Assembly: GCA_026983735.1 (NCBI GenBank)
Contig: JALSTN010000252.1
Coordinates: 1-37,056, forward strand
Reading direction: 5' to 3'
Source of the DNA: Saprospiraceae bacterium
Lineage (GTDB): Bacteria; Bacteroidota; Bacteroidia; Chitinophagales; Saprospiraceae
DNA length: 37,056 nucleotides
A program made the translations under genes and the position numbers. Shown one piece after another: positions 18,183 through 28,260 of this stretch (positions are counted from its first letter, which is position 1; every line of letters begins with the position of its first letter). The notes under the pieces were generated by a model, which was not told where the DNA came from, did not search any database, and saw only the letters and a program-made list of their open reading frames with translations.

Positions 18183-20123
18183 ATGTGTGGAGTTTTTGGG
18201 GTTATAGATACTAGAGGAGTAAATGTTCAGGGGTTAATTAGCATGTCTCGTACTCTTGCTCATCGTGGGCCGGACGATGAGGGGTTTTTGCTTTGTCAAT
18301 TAGACGGAGGGACATCAGAGTTTGTGGGAGAGGATTCAATGGATATTTTACGCTTTAATATGAAGAGAATTGAAGAGTATGGTAGTGAAAACTTTATTGT
18401 TGGTTTAGGGCATAGAAGGCTATCTATAATTGATTTAAGCTATATGGGGCATCAGCCAATGAGTTATGCAGAAAGGTTTACCATTTCATATAATGGAGAA
18501 ATTTATAATTATAAAGAGATTCGATCTACTTTGATGCAGAAGGGGTATATGTTCGATAGTAAAACGGATACCGAAGTGATTCTCAAGGCATATGATTGTT
18601 GGGGGGAAGAGATGGTACACCGATTTATTGGTATGTGGGTTATAGTGATTTGTGATCTACAAAAAAAAGTTTTGTTTATATCAAGAGATAGGTTTGGTAT
18701 AAAACCTTTTTATTATAATTTAAGTAGAGGACGATTGGTCTTTGCCTCAGAGATCAAAGCATTGTTCAATTATCCTGGAGTCGAGAAAAGAGTCCAGGAT
18801 GAATATTTGATACAATTTATTGTCAATGGGGTTGAACCGCTTAATGGTAAGACCGTTTTTGAAGGTGTTGAGGAGTTGTCTCCGGGGTGCAATATGACCA
18901 TTTCATACTCATCACTTGATTACAAGATAAAGAGATACTATCAATTAGAACACCAAATCGATCAATGCCGGAGAGAAAATCTAACTGAGAAGGAATCTGT
19001 TGAAAAGTTTGAGTGTTTATTTGAGAATAGTATTGCGCTACAAATGCGGTCAGATGTTGAAGTAGGCAGCTGTTTGAGTGGTGGATTGGATTCGTCAGCG
19101 ATTACTACTTTTGCGGTGAATCAGATTGGATCTGACGCTTCATTTAATACTTTTACTGCCGCTTACAATGAACCAGAAATTGATGAGTCGAACTATGCTC
19201 GTTCTGTAGTGAAGTACTTGCAAAATGTGAAAGGAAGTTATATTTTCCCAAGTTCTAAAAATTTTTTTGAAGATTTTGGCAAGTTGGCCTACCAGCAGGA
19301 TTTACCTGTCGGTTCGTCATCAATTTATGCACAATGGGAGGTTATGAAATTAGCAAAGGCCAACGGTATCAAAGTGTTGCTAGATGGACAAGGTGCTGAT
19401 GAAATACTTGGAGGATATGGTTATTTTAGTGGAGTTTATTTATTAGATTTATTGAAGAAGGGTAAATGGAGGAGCTTCTCAATAGCGGCAAAAGCATTGA
19501 AAAAGAATAGGGGTATTTCTGTTTTGCGAGAACTAGGGCGAGCAGTCTTCCCTCAATTGCCGCTTAATTTGCAAAAGTTGGTGAGAAAGGAAAGGCGATT
19601 AGGCTACCATTTCATAACACCTCAATATAGAAATACTGTTCTTCAAACACAGGTAGATAAATATCACAATACATTTGAAGGACGGTCAATATGGGCTGTA
19701 AATAATAGCTTGAAAAGACTGTTGAGATATGAGGATAGGAATTCTATGGCATTTTCTATTGAAGCTCGTGTTCCATACTTAGATCATAGACTTGTGGAGT
19801 ATGCGATTGCTATTCCCGCTGAATACAAGATAAATAACGGATGGACAAAGTATATTTTGAGGAAAACCATTGATTCTAGGTTACCAAGCAATATTACGTG
19901 GAGGCGGGACAAAAAAGGGTTCGAAACGCCACAATCCAAATGGAAAGAAGAATTAGAAGTGAAAGTTATCGATTTTGTAGGGGGGGCAAGATGGCCGGAT
20001 TATATCGATAGTGAAGCGATAATGAAATTTTGTGCTTTGCCATTGAATTCATCATCTTCTTTGAGTGAATTCTGGAGGATAATATCTGTCTTGCAATGGA
20101 TGGAGCAATATAAATTAGTTTAG
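18183..20123 (+). CDS. asnB: Asparagine synthase (glutamine-hydrolysing)-type amidotransferase
   Basis: N-terminal MCGVFGVID with Cys2; RTLAHRGPDDEGF; SYNGEIYNYKEIR; ATP-PPase loop SCLSGGLDSSAI; DGQGADEILGGY; EARVPYLDHRLVEYA. Confidence 0.94.
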   Translation: MCGVFGVIDTRGVNVQGLISMSRTLAHRGPDDEGFLLCQLDGGTSEFVGEDSMDILRFNMKRIEEYGSENFIVGLGHRRLSIIDLSYMGHQPMSYAERFTISYNGEIYNYKEIRSTLMQKGYMFDSKTDTEVILKAYDCWGEEMVHRFIGMWVIVICDLQKKVLFISRDRFGIKPFYYNLSRGRLVFASEIKALFNYPGVEKRVQDEYLIQFIVNGVEPLNGKTVFEGVEELSPGCNMTISYSSLDYKIKRYYQLEHQIDQCRRENLTEKESVEKFECLFENSIALQMRSDVEVGSCLSGGLDSSAITTFAVNQIGSDASFNTFTAAYNEPEIDESNYARSVVKYLQNVKGSYIFPSSKNFFEDFGKLAYQQDLPVGSSSIYAQWEVMKLAKANGIKVLLDGQGADEILGGYGYFSGVYLLDLLKKGKWRSFSIAAKALKKNRGISVLRELGRAVFPQLPLNLQKLVRKERRLGYHFITPQYRNTVLQTQVDKYHNTFEGRSIWAVNNSLKRLLRYEDRNSMAFSIEARVPYLDHRLVEYAIAIPAEYKINNGWTKYILRKTIDSRLPSNITWRRDKKGFETPQSKWKEELEVKVIDFVGGARWPDYIDSEAIMKFCALPLNSSSSLSEFWRIISVLQWMEQYKLV

Positions 20124-20157
20124 ATTAGTTCGCTTTTTAATATATAATTATTTTCAG

Positions 20158-21354
20158 ATGAAAATCGCAATTGTTGCAGGTCATTTTATGCCCTCCATTG
20201 GATATCAAGAGGTGTATTTGGCACGTGCTTACTCCAGATTAGGGCATACTGTACAAGTGATTACGTCTTGCTTAGCATCGCCATCCGCACAAAATATTAA
20301 AATGGATAGGTTTGTGCCGGGGGAGTTTCCCTCTTTTGATAATGACTACACTATACTTCGGTTACCTTCTCTTTTTGCATTTCGATCAAATGTTTTACCT
20401 ATAGGGTTAAATAGGGCTATTGACGTTTTTCGACCTGATATAATCATGGTTGTAGGTGTGGGAAAGTTATTTCCATATCGAGTCTTTAATAAATCTTTTC
20501 ATAATAAGTATTCAATTGTTACATTACTGGGAAACAATACGGACATGAGTACTTGGGGAAAGGTGACTTGGAAAACGATCATTGTCCAAAAGTGGTTGAA
20601 GGGATGGATTTATGCATTGGCAGTAAAATGGAGTTCCCGAATTGTCCTATATACTCCATCTACTTTGGAGATTATTGAGTATCTAATACCTAAGCAGCAG
20701 TATAGGAAGCTTCATCAAAAGATGAAAATATCTAGTTTAGGTTTTGACCCGAAGGTTTTTTATTTTGATAATAGTACCCGTGATGATATGCGCAAGTCAC
20801 TGGGGATTTCATCTGATGATCTGGTTTTTATAACAGTTACGCGGTTAACTCCGCGCAAGCAAATCGAGGTTTTTATTGATGCTGTAGTTGCGGCACAAGA
20901 AAAATTTAAAGATATAAGTATTTATTATTTGATTATTGGTGGATTAAACGATTCTTATGAAAAGAGTCTAAAGCTGAAGGTTAAGCAGTCAAAATGCAAA
21001 GCCAGGGTAATAATCCGCCCTTTTTCAGACCATAACTTGACGAGAGCATATTATTGTGCTGCCGATATAGGTTTGTGGTTCAATGCTGCAATAACAATTC
21101 AGGAATCGATGGGGACAGGCTTATATGTTGTTTTGAAGAATAAACTCACTGTTAATCACCTTATTCTCCCTAATAAGAATGGTTATTTATATGAAGGGAG
21201 TGTGTTGGTAGGATTGATGACATTACTTGAGAATAGACTAGAGGAAATTCTTGATGTATCTAAGAGAGAAAAGCGTATAGAAATAAATAGTAGCTTATTA
21301 TCATATGAAAGGATAGCGGAGGATATGATTAGTGGATTGATTAAAATATCATAG
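20158..21354 (+). CDS. Glycosyltransferase (GT4-like)
   Basis: MKIAIVAGHFMPSIGYQEVYLARAYSRLGHTVQVITS; LVFITVTRLTPRKQIEVFIDAVVAAQEK; IQESMGTGLYVVLKN. Confidence 0.85.
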   Translation: MKIAIVAGHFMPSIGYQEVYLARAYSRLGHTVQVITSCLASPSAQNIKMDRFVPGEFPSFDNDYTILRLPSLFAFRSNVLPIGLNRAIDVFRPDIIMVVGVGKLFPYRVFNKSFHNKYSIVTLLGNNTDMSTWGKVTWKTIIVQKWLKGWIYALAVKWSSRIVLYTPSTLEIIEYLIPKQQYRKLHQKMKISSLGFDPKVFYFDNSTRDDMRKSLGISSDDLVFITVTRLTPRKQIEVFIDAVVAAQEKFKDISIYYLIIGGLNDSYEKSLKLKVKQSKCKARVIIRPFSDHNLTRAYYCAADIGLWFNAAITIQESMGTGLYVVLKNKLTVNHLILPNKNGYLYEGSVLVGLMTLLENRLEEILDVSKREKRIEINSSLLSYERIAEDMISGLIKIS

Positions 21355-21359
21355 TTTAA

Positions 21360-22640
21360 ATGAGGGCGTATATAGAAAGATGGAGAAGTTGGTTTAATGC
21401 TCAGCCTTGGTCATACCGATGGATATTAATAATTGTGTTGGTTAGACCTTTTATAGATTTACTATGGTTTACCAAAAGATATGGAATTCTTTCACCTTTG
21501 CAAATAACCGGGGCACTCACAATTTTATTGTCCATAATATATGCATTAAGAATTAAGATTGGTCAACAAAAGTTACTTCCATTCTCATTCCTTATATTTG
21601 CTTTATTACTTTTACTTAATCAAATGCTAGTATTAATAGAGGGAACATCAGTTCAGGGGGTGGGTTTTTTCCTAAGGACGATAATGCCTGTTATTTTATT
21701 TGTTTATCTCACTAGGGTGGTTAATACATATGATCGATTTCGGGGTTTTTTAGATACTTTTCTCGTGGCATCAATTTTCCCTATAGGTATGTTATTATAT
21801 GAGTCAGTGATAAGTCCGATAAGTTATGTCCCTCTAGCTGAAAGCAGGGGAGGAGGATATCGTTTAACCGGATTCTACGCAGATTTGTTTAGTTATATGT
21901 CCTATGTGATTGGAGATTTATTGATATTCGGGTATTTAGGCGTCAAAGCGATAGTACATCATCGCCGTAGAGTAGGATATATTTCTATAGTAGCTGTTTT
22001 AGGCATAGGGGTTATAGCATTATTCGGGTTAAAACATCAAGCTTCGTGGGGAGTATTTATTTTTTTGATAAGTAATTTTTTATTTTATATTAAGGGGAAA
22101 AAGAAGGGAGCGCCATATGTTGTTTTAATAATGTTATTCATGCTTGTGTCATCTCCATTTATCTTTAATACTCAACTAAGAGCGTTATTCTCAAAAGAGA
22201 TATCTGTTTATGAGAATAAAGTAGCCACTGAATCTGCCTTAAATGGTAGAATTAGAAGATGGGAGCGATATTTTAAGACTTGGAGTAAGACCCCAAATGT
22301 AACTAAGCTGTTTGGTGTTGGTTTATCTAACTTGAGTCATAGGGACAAGGTTATAATGAGTAGTGGTGGAATGCATAGTGATTACGTGAGGTTTTTGTTT
22401 GGGACAGGGGTTGTAGGCCTCTCTTCGTTGTTGATATTTTATGCAGTAGTGTTTTTCAAAAGTATGTCCTTGAGAAAAGCCGAACGATTCTTTGTTGTTT
22501 CAGCAGGTGTTATTATGTTGATGTATGGGATAACATCGAATCCCTTTGGTTCATCCGGATCATTGCTAATTCTTGTCATGGCAGGATTTTCAATGGCTTT
22601 AGCTAAAAAAACTGAAATTTCAAGAAAGAAATCTGCCTAG
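21360..22640 (+). CDS. Wzy/O-antigen polymerase-ligase-like integral membrane protein
   Basis: Multiple TM segments; large loop then LFGVGLSNLSHRDKVIMSSGGMHSDYVRFLFGTGVVGLSSLLIFY (HSDYxR motif typical of Wzy/WaaL). Confidence 0.82.
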   Translation: MRAYIERWRSWFNAQPWSYRWILIIVLVRPFIDLLWFTKRYGILSPLQITGALTILLSIIYALRIKIGQQKLLPFSFLIFALLLLLNQMLVLIEGTSVQGVGFFLRTIMPVILFVYLTRVVNTYDRFRGFLDTFLVASIFPIGMLLYESVISPISYVPLAESRGGGYRLTGFYADLFSYMSYVIGDLLIFGYLGVKAIVHHRRRVGYISIVAVLGIGVIALFGLKHQASWGVFIFLISNFLFYIKGKKKGAPYVVLIMLFMLVSSPFIFNTQLRALFSKEISVYENKVATESALNGRIRRWERYFKTWSKTPNVTKLFGVGLSNLSHRDKVIMSSGGMHSDYVRFLFGTGVVGLSSLLIFYAVVFFKSMSLRKAERFFVVSAGVIMLMYGITSNPFGSSGSLLILVMAGFSMALAKKTEISRKKSA

Positions 22641-22683
22641 ATTAAAGCAGGATTATATTGACGCTGTAAAATAATAGAAGTAA

Positions 22684-23784
22684 ATGGGATTTGATAAAAA
22701 AAGAATACTGTTAGTAGGAAAGTTGCCCCCCCCATATATGGGGCCCGCCATTGCCACAGATATTTTGTTAAATTCATCCTTAAAAGAAGACTTTGAATTG
22801 CTTCATTTTAATAATACAATTAATACAACTATAGAAACACAAGGCAAATGGGGATTGAAGAAAATATTCAGAATAATTCGGCTAAATTTTCGATTTTATT
22901 TAATGTTAAAGCAAAAACATCCAGATTTGATTTTATATCCAATTAGCCAATCTTCAATGGGATTTCTAAAGGATGCTCCCTTTTTGTGGCTTTCTTGGAA
23001 AAGTAGAGCATTTTTAGTTGTACAATTAAGAGGGAGTAATTTACAGAATTGGCTACAAGGGGCAGGTAGATTAATTAACTTTCTTTTTGCGGAAGTTATG
23101 AAGCACGCTGCTGGTGCTATTGTGTTAGGGGAAAAGCTGAGATATTTATTTGAACCATATTTGCCTTTGGATCGAATATATTCAATTCCCAATGGAGGGA
23201 ATTATACCTTTCCAAACTTACCAAAAGAGGAAGGGGTAATAAATATATTATATTTTGCTAATTTATATGAATCTAAAGGGGTAGGAGATGTGGTAGATGC
23301 TTGTGCTTTTATCAATGAGGATATAACCTGTAAATTGAGATTAGTCGGCGGTTGGAGGGGAATGGATGGTTTTAGAAAGAAGTTAGAGGAAAAAGTGAAA
23401 AGCGCCACAGTAAAAATCGAGATACATCCTCCAGTATCCGGAGAACCGAAATGGACTTTTTTTGCCCAAGCTGATATTTTTGTATTTCCACCCCGTGAGC
23501 CAGAAGGTCATCCCTGGGTTATTGTAGAAGCGCTTGCTGCCGGACTTCCGATAATCACTACAGATCAAGGTGCCATTACAGAATCTGTTATGGATGGATG
23601 GAATGGATTTGTGGTTCCTAGTCGAAGTCCTCGTAGCATTGCAGAAAAAATTAACCAACTCAGTTACGACATTGAATTACAAAAGAAAATGGGAAGTAGA
23701 AGTAGAGTAAAGTATGAAACTTTTTTTACAGAGGAGAAAATGGCACAGAAGTATAAGAGTGTTTTTAACCAAATCATCAGTTAA
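22684..23784 (+). CDS. Glycosyltransferase family 4 protein
   Basis: LLVGKLPPPYMGPAIATDILLNS; INILYFANLYESKGVGDVVDACAFI; FVFPPREPEGHPWVIVEALAAGLPIITTDQGAITESV. Confidence 0.92.
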   Translation: MGFDKKRILLVGKLPPPYMGPAIATDILLNSSLKEDFELLHFNNTINTTIETQGKWGLKKIFRIIRLNFRFYLMLKQKHPDLILYPISQSSMGFLKDAPFLWLSWKSRAFLVVQLRGSNLQNWLQGAGRLINFLFAEVMKHAAGAIVLGEKLRYLFEPYLPLDRIYSIPNGGNYTFPNLPKEEGVINILYFANLYESKGVGDVVDACAFINEDITCKLRLVGGWRGMDGFRKKLEEKVKSATVKIEIHPPVSGEPKWTFFAQADIFVFPPREPEGHPWVIVEALAAGLPIITTDQGAITESVMDGWNGFVVPSRSPRSIAEKINQLSYDIELQKKMGSRSRVKYETFFTEEKMAQKYKSVFNQIIS

Positions 23785-23787
23785 TTG

Positions 23788-23795
23788 TATCTTTG
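23788..23795 (+). promoter_or_regulatory. Candidate Bacteroidota -7 promoter element TATCTTTG
   Basis: Exact TAnnTTTG match 33 bp upstream of the 23829 ATG, in the 44-bp intergenic gap; no clear -33 element. Confidence 0.4.
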
Positions 23796-23828
23796 CCAGA
23801 TTAGGGTAAAGAAAGACTATTTCAGCAT

Positions 23829-25988
23829 ATGAAGCAATTGACGCAGCAACTTAAATCAGGGAAAATGCAAGTTCTTGAAGTTCCCTTCCCTATATTAAAG
23901 ACAGGAAACTTACTTGTGAGAACTCATTTTTCTGTGATTAGTTCGGGTACTGAAGGGAAGACCGTAAAGGATGCTCGTAAGGGGTATATCGCAAAAGCCA
24001 AAAGCAGACAAAAGGAAGTTAAACAAGTTTTTGATACAGCCAAAAAAATAGGTGTGCGCGCCACCTATAAGCTCGTAATGAACAAACTAGAGTCTTTTTC
24101 ATCTCTGGGATATAGTGCTGCCGGACAGGTTATTGGAGTGGGAGAAGATGTTACAGAGTTTGAAGTGGGTGACTTTGTAGCTTGTGGTGGTCCAAGTGCA
24201 GGACATGCTGAAGTTATATCCGTTCCAAAGCGACTTTGTGTCAAAATACCATCTGGAGTAGATCTTATAGAGGCTTCTTTTACAACACTCGCTAGTATTG
24301 CGATCCAGGGTATTCGACAGGCAGACCTTAGATTTGGGGAGACATGTGTTATTATTGGAATGGGACTCATTGGCCAATTGACCTATAAAATTCTGGAGAG
24401 TTCCGGAATGTTTCCCATTGGTATAGATATATCAAAGGAGTCAATAGAATTTTGTAGAAAAATGGAGATGAGCCGAGTTTATCATAGATATGACGAAGGT
24501 TTGGATAAAGTTATTTTAGGTTATACACGAGGACGTGGAGTTGATGTTGCAATCATTGCAGCAGGAACATCATCTTTAGATCCGGTAGAGTTTGCTGGTG
24601 AGATTGTTAGGAAGAAGGGGAAAGTTATCATTGTAGGTAGCGTACCTACTGGTTTTTCACGGCAAAATTATTATAAGAAGGAATTGGAGTTGAAGATGTC
24701 TTGTTCTTATGGACCAGGACGATATGATCTCCAATATGAAGAGAAAGGCATTGATTATCCTTATGCTTATACACGTTGGACAGAGCAAAGAAATATGGAG
24801 AGTTTTGTTGACCTGTTAAGGGAAAAGAGATTAAGTATAAAATCTTTGGTTACTCATAGCTATAGCCTTGATGATGCACCGAAGGCCTATGATATGATTT
24901 TGTCGTCTAATGAGTATTTTTCAGGCATAATAATTAAGTATTCAATTGATACGGAAATCAAGGCATCCATCCGGCTTAAGTCTGAAATAAAGATTGTGCC
25001 CAATACTCCTACAATTGGATTTGTCGGTGCCGGTTCTTTTGCTAAGGGAACCTTGTTGCCGGTTATTAATAAGCATTTGGTTCAGTTTGTTGGTGTAGTG
25101 AATTCTAGTGGTAATAGCTCGCGATTTGTAGCAGAAAAATATGGATTTAGTTATTGCGCTTCTACTGTTAGTGATATTTTTTCAGATGATCATATTAATA
25201 CTGTTTTTATTACAACAAGACATGATTTACATGCTAAGATGGTAGTAAAAGCCATTCAGAATGGAAAGAATATATATGTTGAGAAGCCTCTGGCGATGTC
25301 ATTTTTAGAGTTGGATACCATTTTGAAGCATTATTCTGATTTTTCTAATTCTAAAGAGGAGTGTGCTAAACAACCCAAGCTTATGGTTGGCTTCAACCGG
25401 CGATTTGCACCATCTGTTCATGCCTTATATGAAAAAATGAATGATGAGCTTCCCAAATCAATTCTAATTCGCGTAAATGCAGGTGCTCTTCCTGCTGATC
25501 ATTGGGTAAACGACCCCGAGATAGGGGGTGGACGCATTATAGGTGAAGTTTGTCATTTTGTTGATTTAGTTACGTTTTTATCAAAGAGTAAAGTGAAGAC
25601 TCTTTATGCTGAATCCATGACTGAACCTCTTGATCAAATGGATACAATAAACATTAATCTGAAAATGGAAAATGGCTCTATTGCAAATATATCTTACTTT
25701 TCGAACGGTTGTAGTCGGCTACCCAAGGAGTATATCGAAGTATTCCAGGCAGGAAAAGTATATCAAATAGATGATTATAAGAGATTGACGATTTTTCATT
25801 CAAGCGGAGTTAAGAATAAGCGATTCAAAGGGATGGTTAAAGGACATAAAGAAAGTGTTCATGCCTTTTTGACATCAATTATTGAAGGAAAGCCGTCTCC
25901 TATTCCTTTTGAGGAAAGTTATCATAGTACATTGGTTACACTTAAAATATTAGAAAGTCTTCGAATGAAATGTGTTCAGTTTTTATAA
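23829..25988 (+). CDS. Bi-domain oxidoreductase: zinc-type alcohol dehydrogenase-like fused to Gfo/Idh/MocA-like
   Basis: N-terminal MDR-like GYSAAGQVIGVGEDVTEFEVGDFVACGG...VIIGMGLIGQLTYKI; C-terminal Gfo/Idh TIGFVGAGSFAKGTLLPVI...KNIYVEKPLAMS. Confidence 0.92.
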   Translation: MKQLTQQLKSGKMQVLEVPFPILKTGNLLVRTHFSVISSGTEGKTVKDARKGYIAKAKSRQKEVKQVFDTAKKIGVRATYKLVMNKLESFSSLGYSAAGQVIGVGEDVTEFEVGDFVACGGPSAGHAEVISVPKRLCVKIPSGVDLIEASFTTLASIAIQGIRQADLRFGETCVIIGMGLIGQLTYKILESSGMFPIGIDISKESIEFCRKMEMSRVYHRYDEGLDKVILGYTRGRGVDVAIIAAGTSSLDPVEFAGEIVRKKGKVIIVGSVPTGFSRQNYYKKELELKMSCSYGPGRYDLQYEEKGIDYPYAYTRWTEQRNMESFVDLLREKRLSIKSLVTHSYSLDDAPKAYDMILSSNEYFSGIIIKYSIDTEIKASIRLKSEIKIVPNTPTIGFVGAGSFAKGTLLPVINKHLVQFVGVVNSSGNSSRFVAEKYGFSYCASTVSDIFSDDHINTVFITTRHDLHAKMVVKAIQNGKNIYVEKPLAMSFLELDTILKHYSDFSNSKEECAKQPKLMVGFNRRFAPSVHALYEKMNDELPKSILIRVNAGALPADHWVNDPEIGGGRIIGEVCHFVDLVTFLSKSKVKTLYAESMTEPLDQMDTININLKMENGSIANISYFSNGCSRLPKEYIEVFQAGKVYQIDDYKRLTIFHSSGVKNKRFKGMVKGHKESVHAFLTSIIEGKPSPIPFEESYHSTLVTLKILESLRMKCVQFL

Positions 25989-25997
25989 TTAGTTGCT

Positions 25998-27170
25998 ATG
26001 AAAGAATTGGGCCAAAAGGATCTAATTTCTATGATAATTGATTTGGATCAATACCTAATTAAAGATTCCTTCAGTGGATGGGATCCTTATGATACAATTT
26101 TATCTAAAAGAATTCCATTTAGAAAATTAGGACGTTGGTTTTCAGTCTTGGCTACTCAGGCACAAAAGCGCAATCCCATTAATATTAGAAATCTAATCGG
26201 AGTGCCTAAAGGTATTAACCCAAAGGCAATGGGGTTATTCTTGCATGCATATTCTATTCTGTATAAAAAGACAAATGAAAGAAGATTTCTAGAACGTGCA
26301 CATTATTTTTATCATTGGCTGGTTGAGCATCCAAGTAAAGGATATCAAGGTATTAGTTGGGGCTATAATTTTCCTTGGGTTAGTCCTTTGAAGTCTCTTG
26401 AAGCATATACTCCTTCTTCCGTCGTAACCGGATTTATAGTTAGAGCGATGATCGAATATTTACCTATTTCACAAGAAAAGCAAAATGTAAAAAACACTAT
26501 ATTAGGAGCATCTCAATTTGTTTACAATGAACTGAAAAGGACTAGATTTAGTCAAGGATTGGCAATAAGTTATACCCCTATTAAAAGAGACGTTTGCTAT
26601 AATGCGAGTTTGTTAGCTGCTGAAATCTTAGCTTTTTCTTGTCAACTTAACCAAGTGAAGGAATTTGAAGAGATAGCAATAAAGTCTGTTGAATTTGTCA
26701 TCTCTCGTCAATTTTCCAATGGGAGATGGAACTACAGTTATGATCTGACGAAAGAGATTGAGCGGGAGCAGGTTGATTTTCATCAGGGATATATTTTAGA
26801 AAGCATTTACAACATTAGGCAATGTCTTAAAGTAAAGGATAAGAGGTGGGAAGAAGCCATTGAAAAAGGGATAAAATTTTATTTAGGTCAGCAATTTCAT
26901 AAGTCAGGGTGGGGTTATAGGCGATTGCCAAGAAAATACCCTGTTGATATACACAATCAATCTCAAGGTATTATTACAAGTAAGAGATTAGTCAATTATC
27001 ATGATGATGGATTGGTATACCACAATAGAATCTTGGAGTGGACTCTCCTTAATATGTACGACCAAAGAGGATATTTTTATTATCAAAAACATCGGCTTTA
27101 TACCATTAGAATACCATATGTCAGGTGGAATAATGCATGGATGATGTTAGCCTTAAGTACAAGTTTATAG
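25998..27170 (+). CDS. Uncharacterised protein, probable alpha/alpha-toroid fold, in glycan locus
   Basis: Repeated helical segments with WGYNFPW, SNGRWNYSYD, DFHQGYILESIYNI, KSGWGYRRLPRKYPVDIHNQSQGI, resembling (alpha/alpha)6 toroid carbohydrate-active or cyclase-like proteins. Confidence 0.55.
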   Translation: MKELGQKDLISMIIDLDQYLIKDSFSGWDPYDTILSKRIPFRKLGRWFSVLATQAQKRNPINIRNLIGVPKGINPKAMGLFLHAYSILYKKTNERRFLERAHYFYHWLVEHPSKGYQGISWGYNFPWVSPLKSLEAYTPSSVVTGFIVRAMIEYLPISQEKQNVKNTILGASQFVYNELKRTRFSQGLAISYTPIKRDVCYNASLLAAEILAFSCQLNQVKEFEEIAIKSVEFVISRQFSNGRWNYSYDLTKEIEREQVDFHQGYILESIYNIRQCLKVKDKRWEEAIEKGIKFYLGQQFHKSGWGYRRLPRKYPVDIHNQSQGIITSKRLVNYHDDGLVYHNRILEWTLLNMYDQRGYFYYQKHRLYTIRIPYVRWNNAWMMLALSTSL

Positions 27171-27171
27171 A

Positions 27172-28260
27172 ATGAGTAAAATTTTGTTTCATCTGGGGCA
27201 TCCTGCACATTTCCATTTGTTTAAGTTTGTTATAAGGCAGCTAGAGCTAGATGGTGTTCCGTTTGTAATAGTTATTAAGAAAAAGGACGTACTTGAGGCA
27301 CTAGTTCAATCTGAAGGATGGGATTATTACAACGTATTGCCAGAGGGAAGAGCAAATTCTATATTGGGGTTGATAAAAGGACAATTACTTCAGAATTATC
27401 GACTCTATAAAATTTGTCGAAAGGAAAAACCAACGCTACTAATCGGGACGTCAGTCGCGATTTCACATATCGGTAAATTACTACAGATACCTTCATATAA
27501 CGTCAATGAGGATGACATTGAAGTAGTTCCACTTTATGGTAAATTAGCCTATCCCTGGGCTACAAGAATCATAGCTCCCTCGTGTTGTCGTGTTGGCAAA
27601 TATCAATATAAAAAAATTAGTTATAATGGATACCATGAGTTAGCATATTTACATCCTGATCGATACCATCCGAACATCAATATTAAGGAGAAATACCTAG
27701 GAGGTATCGACAGATACTTTCTCATAAGGTTTTCTAGTCTGAATGCACATCATGATTCTGGTGTCTCAGGAATTGATAACGCAACAGCACAGCAGTTAAT
27801 ATCTGTTTTGGAACCCTATGGCCATGTATTTATAACATCTGAAAGACCACTTTCTCCAGACTTAGAACCCTTTCGTCTTGCTATTCACCCGATAGATATG
27901 CACGATGTATTAGCATTTAGCGGTTTGTTTATTGGTGATAGCCAAACGATGTGTGCTGAGGCTGGCGTGCTAGGTATCCCATTTATTAGGTATAATGATT
28001 TTGTAGGCAAAATTAGTTATTTAGAGGAATTAGAAGTGGAGTATGATTTGGGGAAAGGTATTTTACCGCCGAATAATAGGGAATTGCTTGACTTGGCAGC
28101 GAATTGGGTGCAAGACGAAAATTTGTTGATTAAAAAGCGACATAACCGAGATAAAATGCTCAAATCCAAGATAGATACGAGCTCATTTTTGTATGAAATT
28201 ATTAATGATTTTATCGCAAATTCAAATTTTGATAAAGCTTTTGGTGGTAGAATACCCTGA
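27172..28260 (+). CDS. DUF354 domain-containing (GT-B-like) protein
   Basis: MSKILFHLGHPAHFHLFKFVIRQLELDGVPFVIVIKKKDVLEALVQSEGW; LLIGTSVAISHIGKLLQIPSYNVNEDD; LFIGDSQTMCAEAGVLGIPFIRYNDF. Confidence 0.88.
   Translation: MSKILFHLGHPAHFHLFKFVIRQLELDGVPFVIVIKKKDVLEALVQSEGWDYYNVLPEGRANSILGLIKGQLLQNYRLYKICRKEKPTLLIGTSVAISHIGKLLQIPSYNVNEDDIEVVPLYGKLAYPWATRIIAPSCCRVGKYQYKKISYNGYHELAYLHPDRYHPNINIKEKYLGGIDRYFLIRFSSLNAHHDSGVSGIDNATAQQLISVLEPYGHVFITSERPLSPDLEPFRLAIHPIDMHDVLAFSGLFIGDSQTMCAEAGVLGIPFIRYNDFVGKISYLEELEVEYDLGKGILPPNNRELLDLAANWVQDENLLIKKRHNRDKMLKSKIDTSSFLYEIINDFIANSNFDKAFGGRIP

Noticed and set aside
22896-24377. Minus-strand ORFs under the GT4 and bi-domain oxidoreductase genes
   Set aside because: Antisense to high-confidence CDSs; compositionally odd, no domain.
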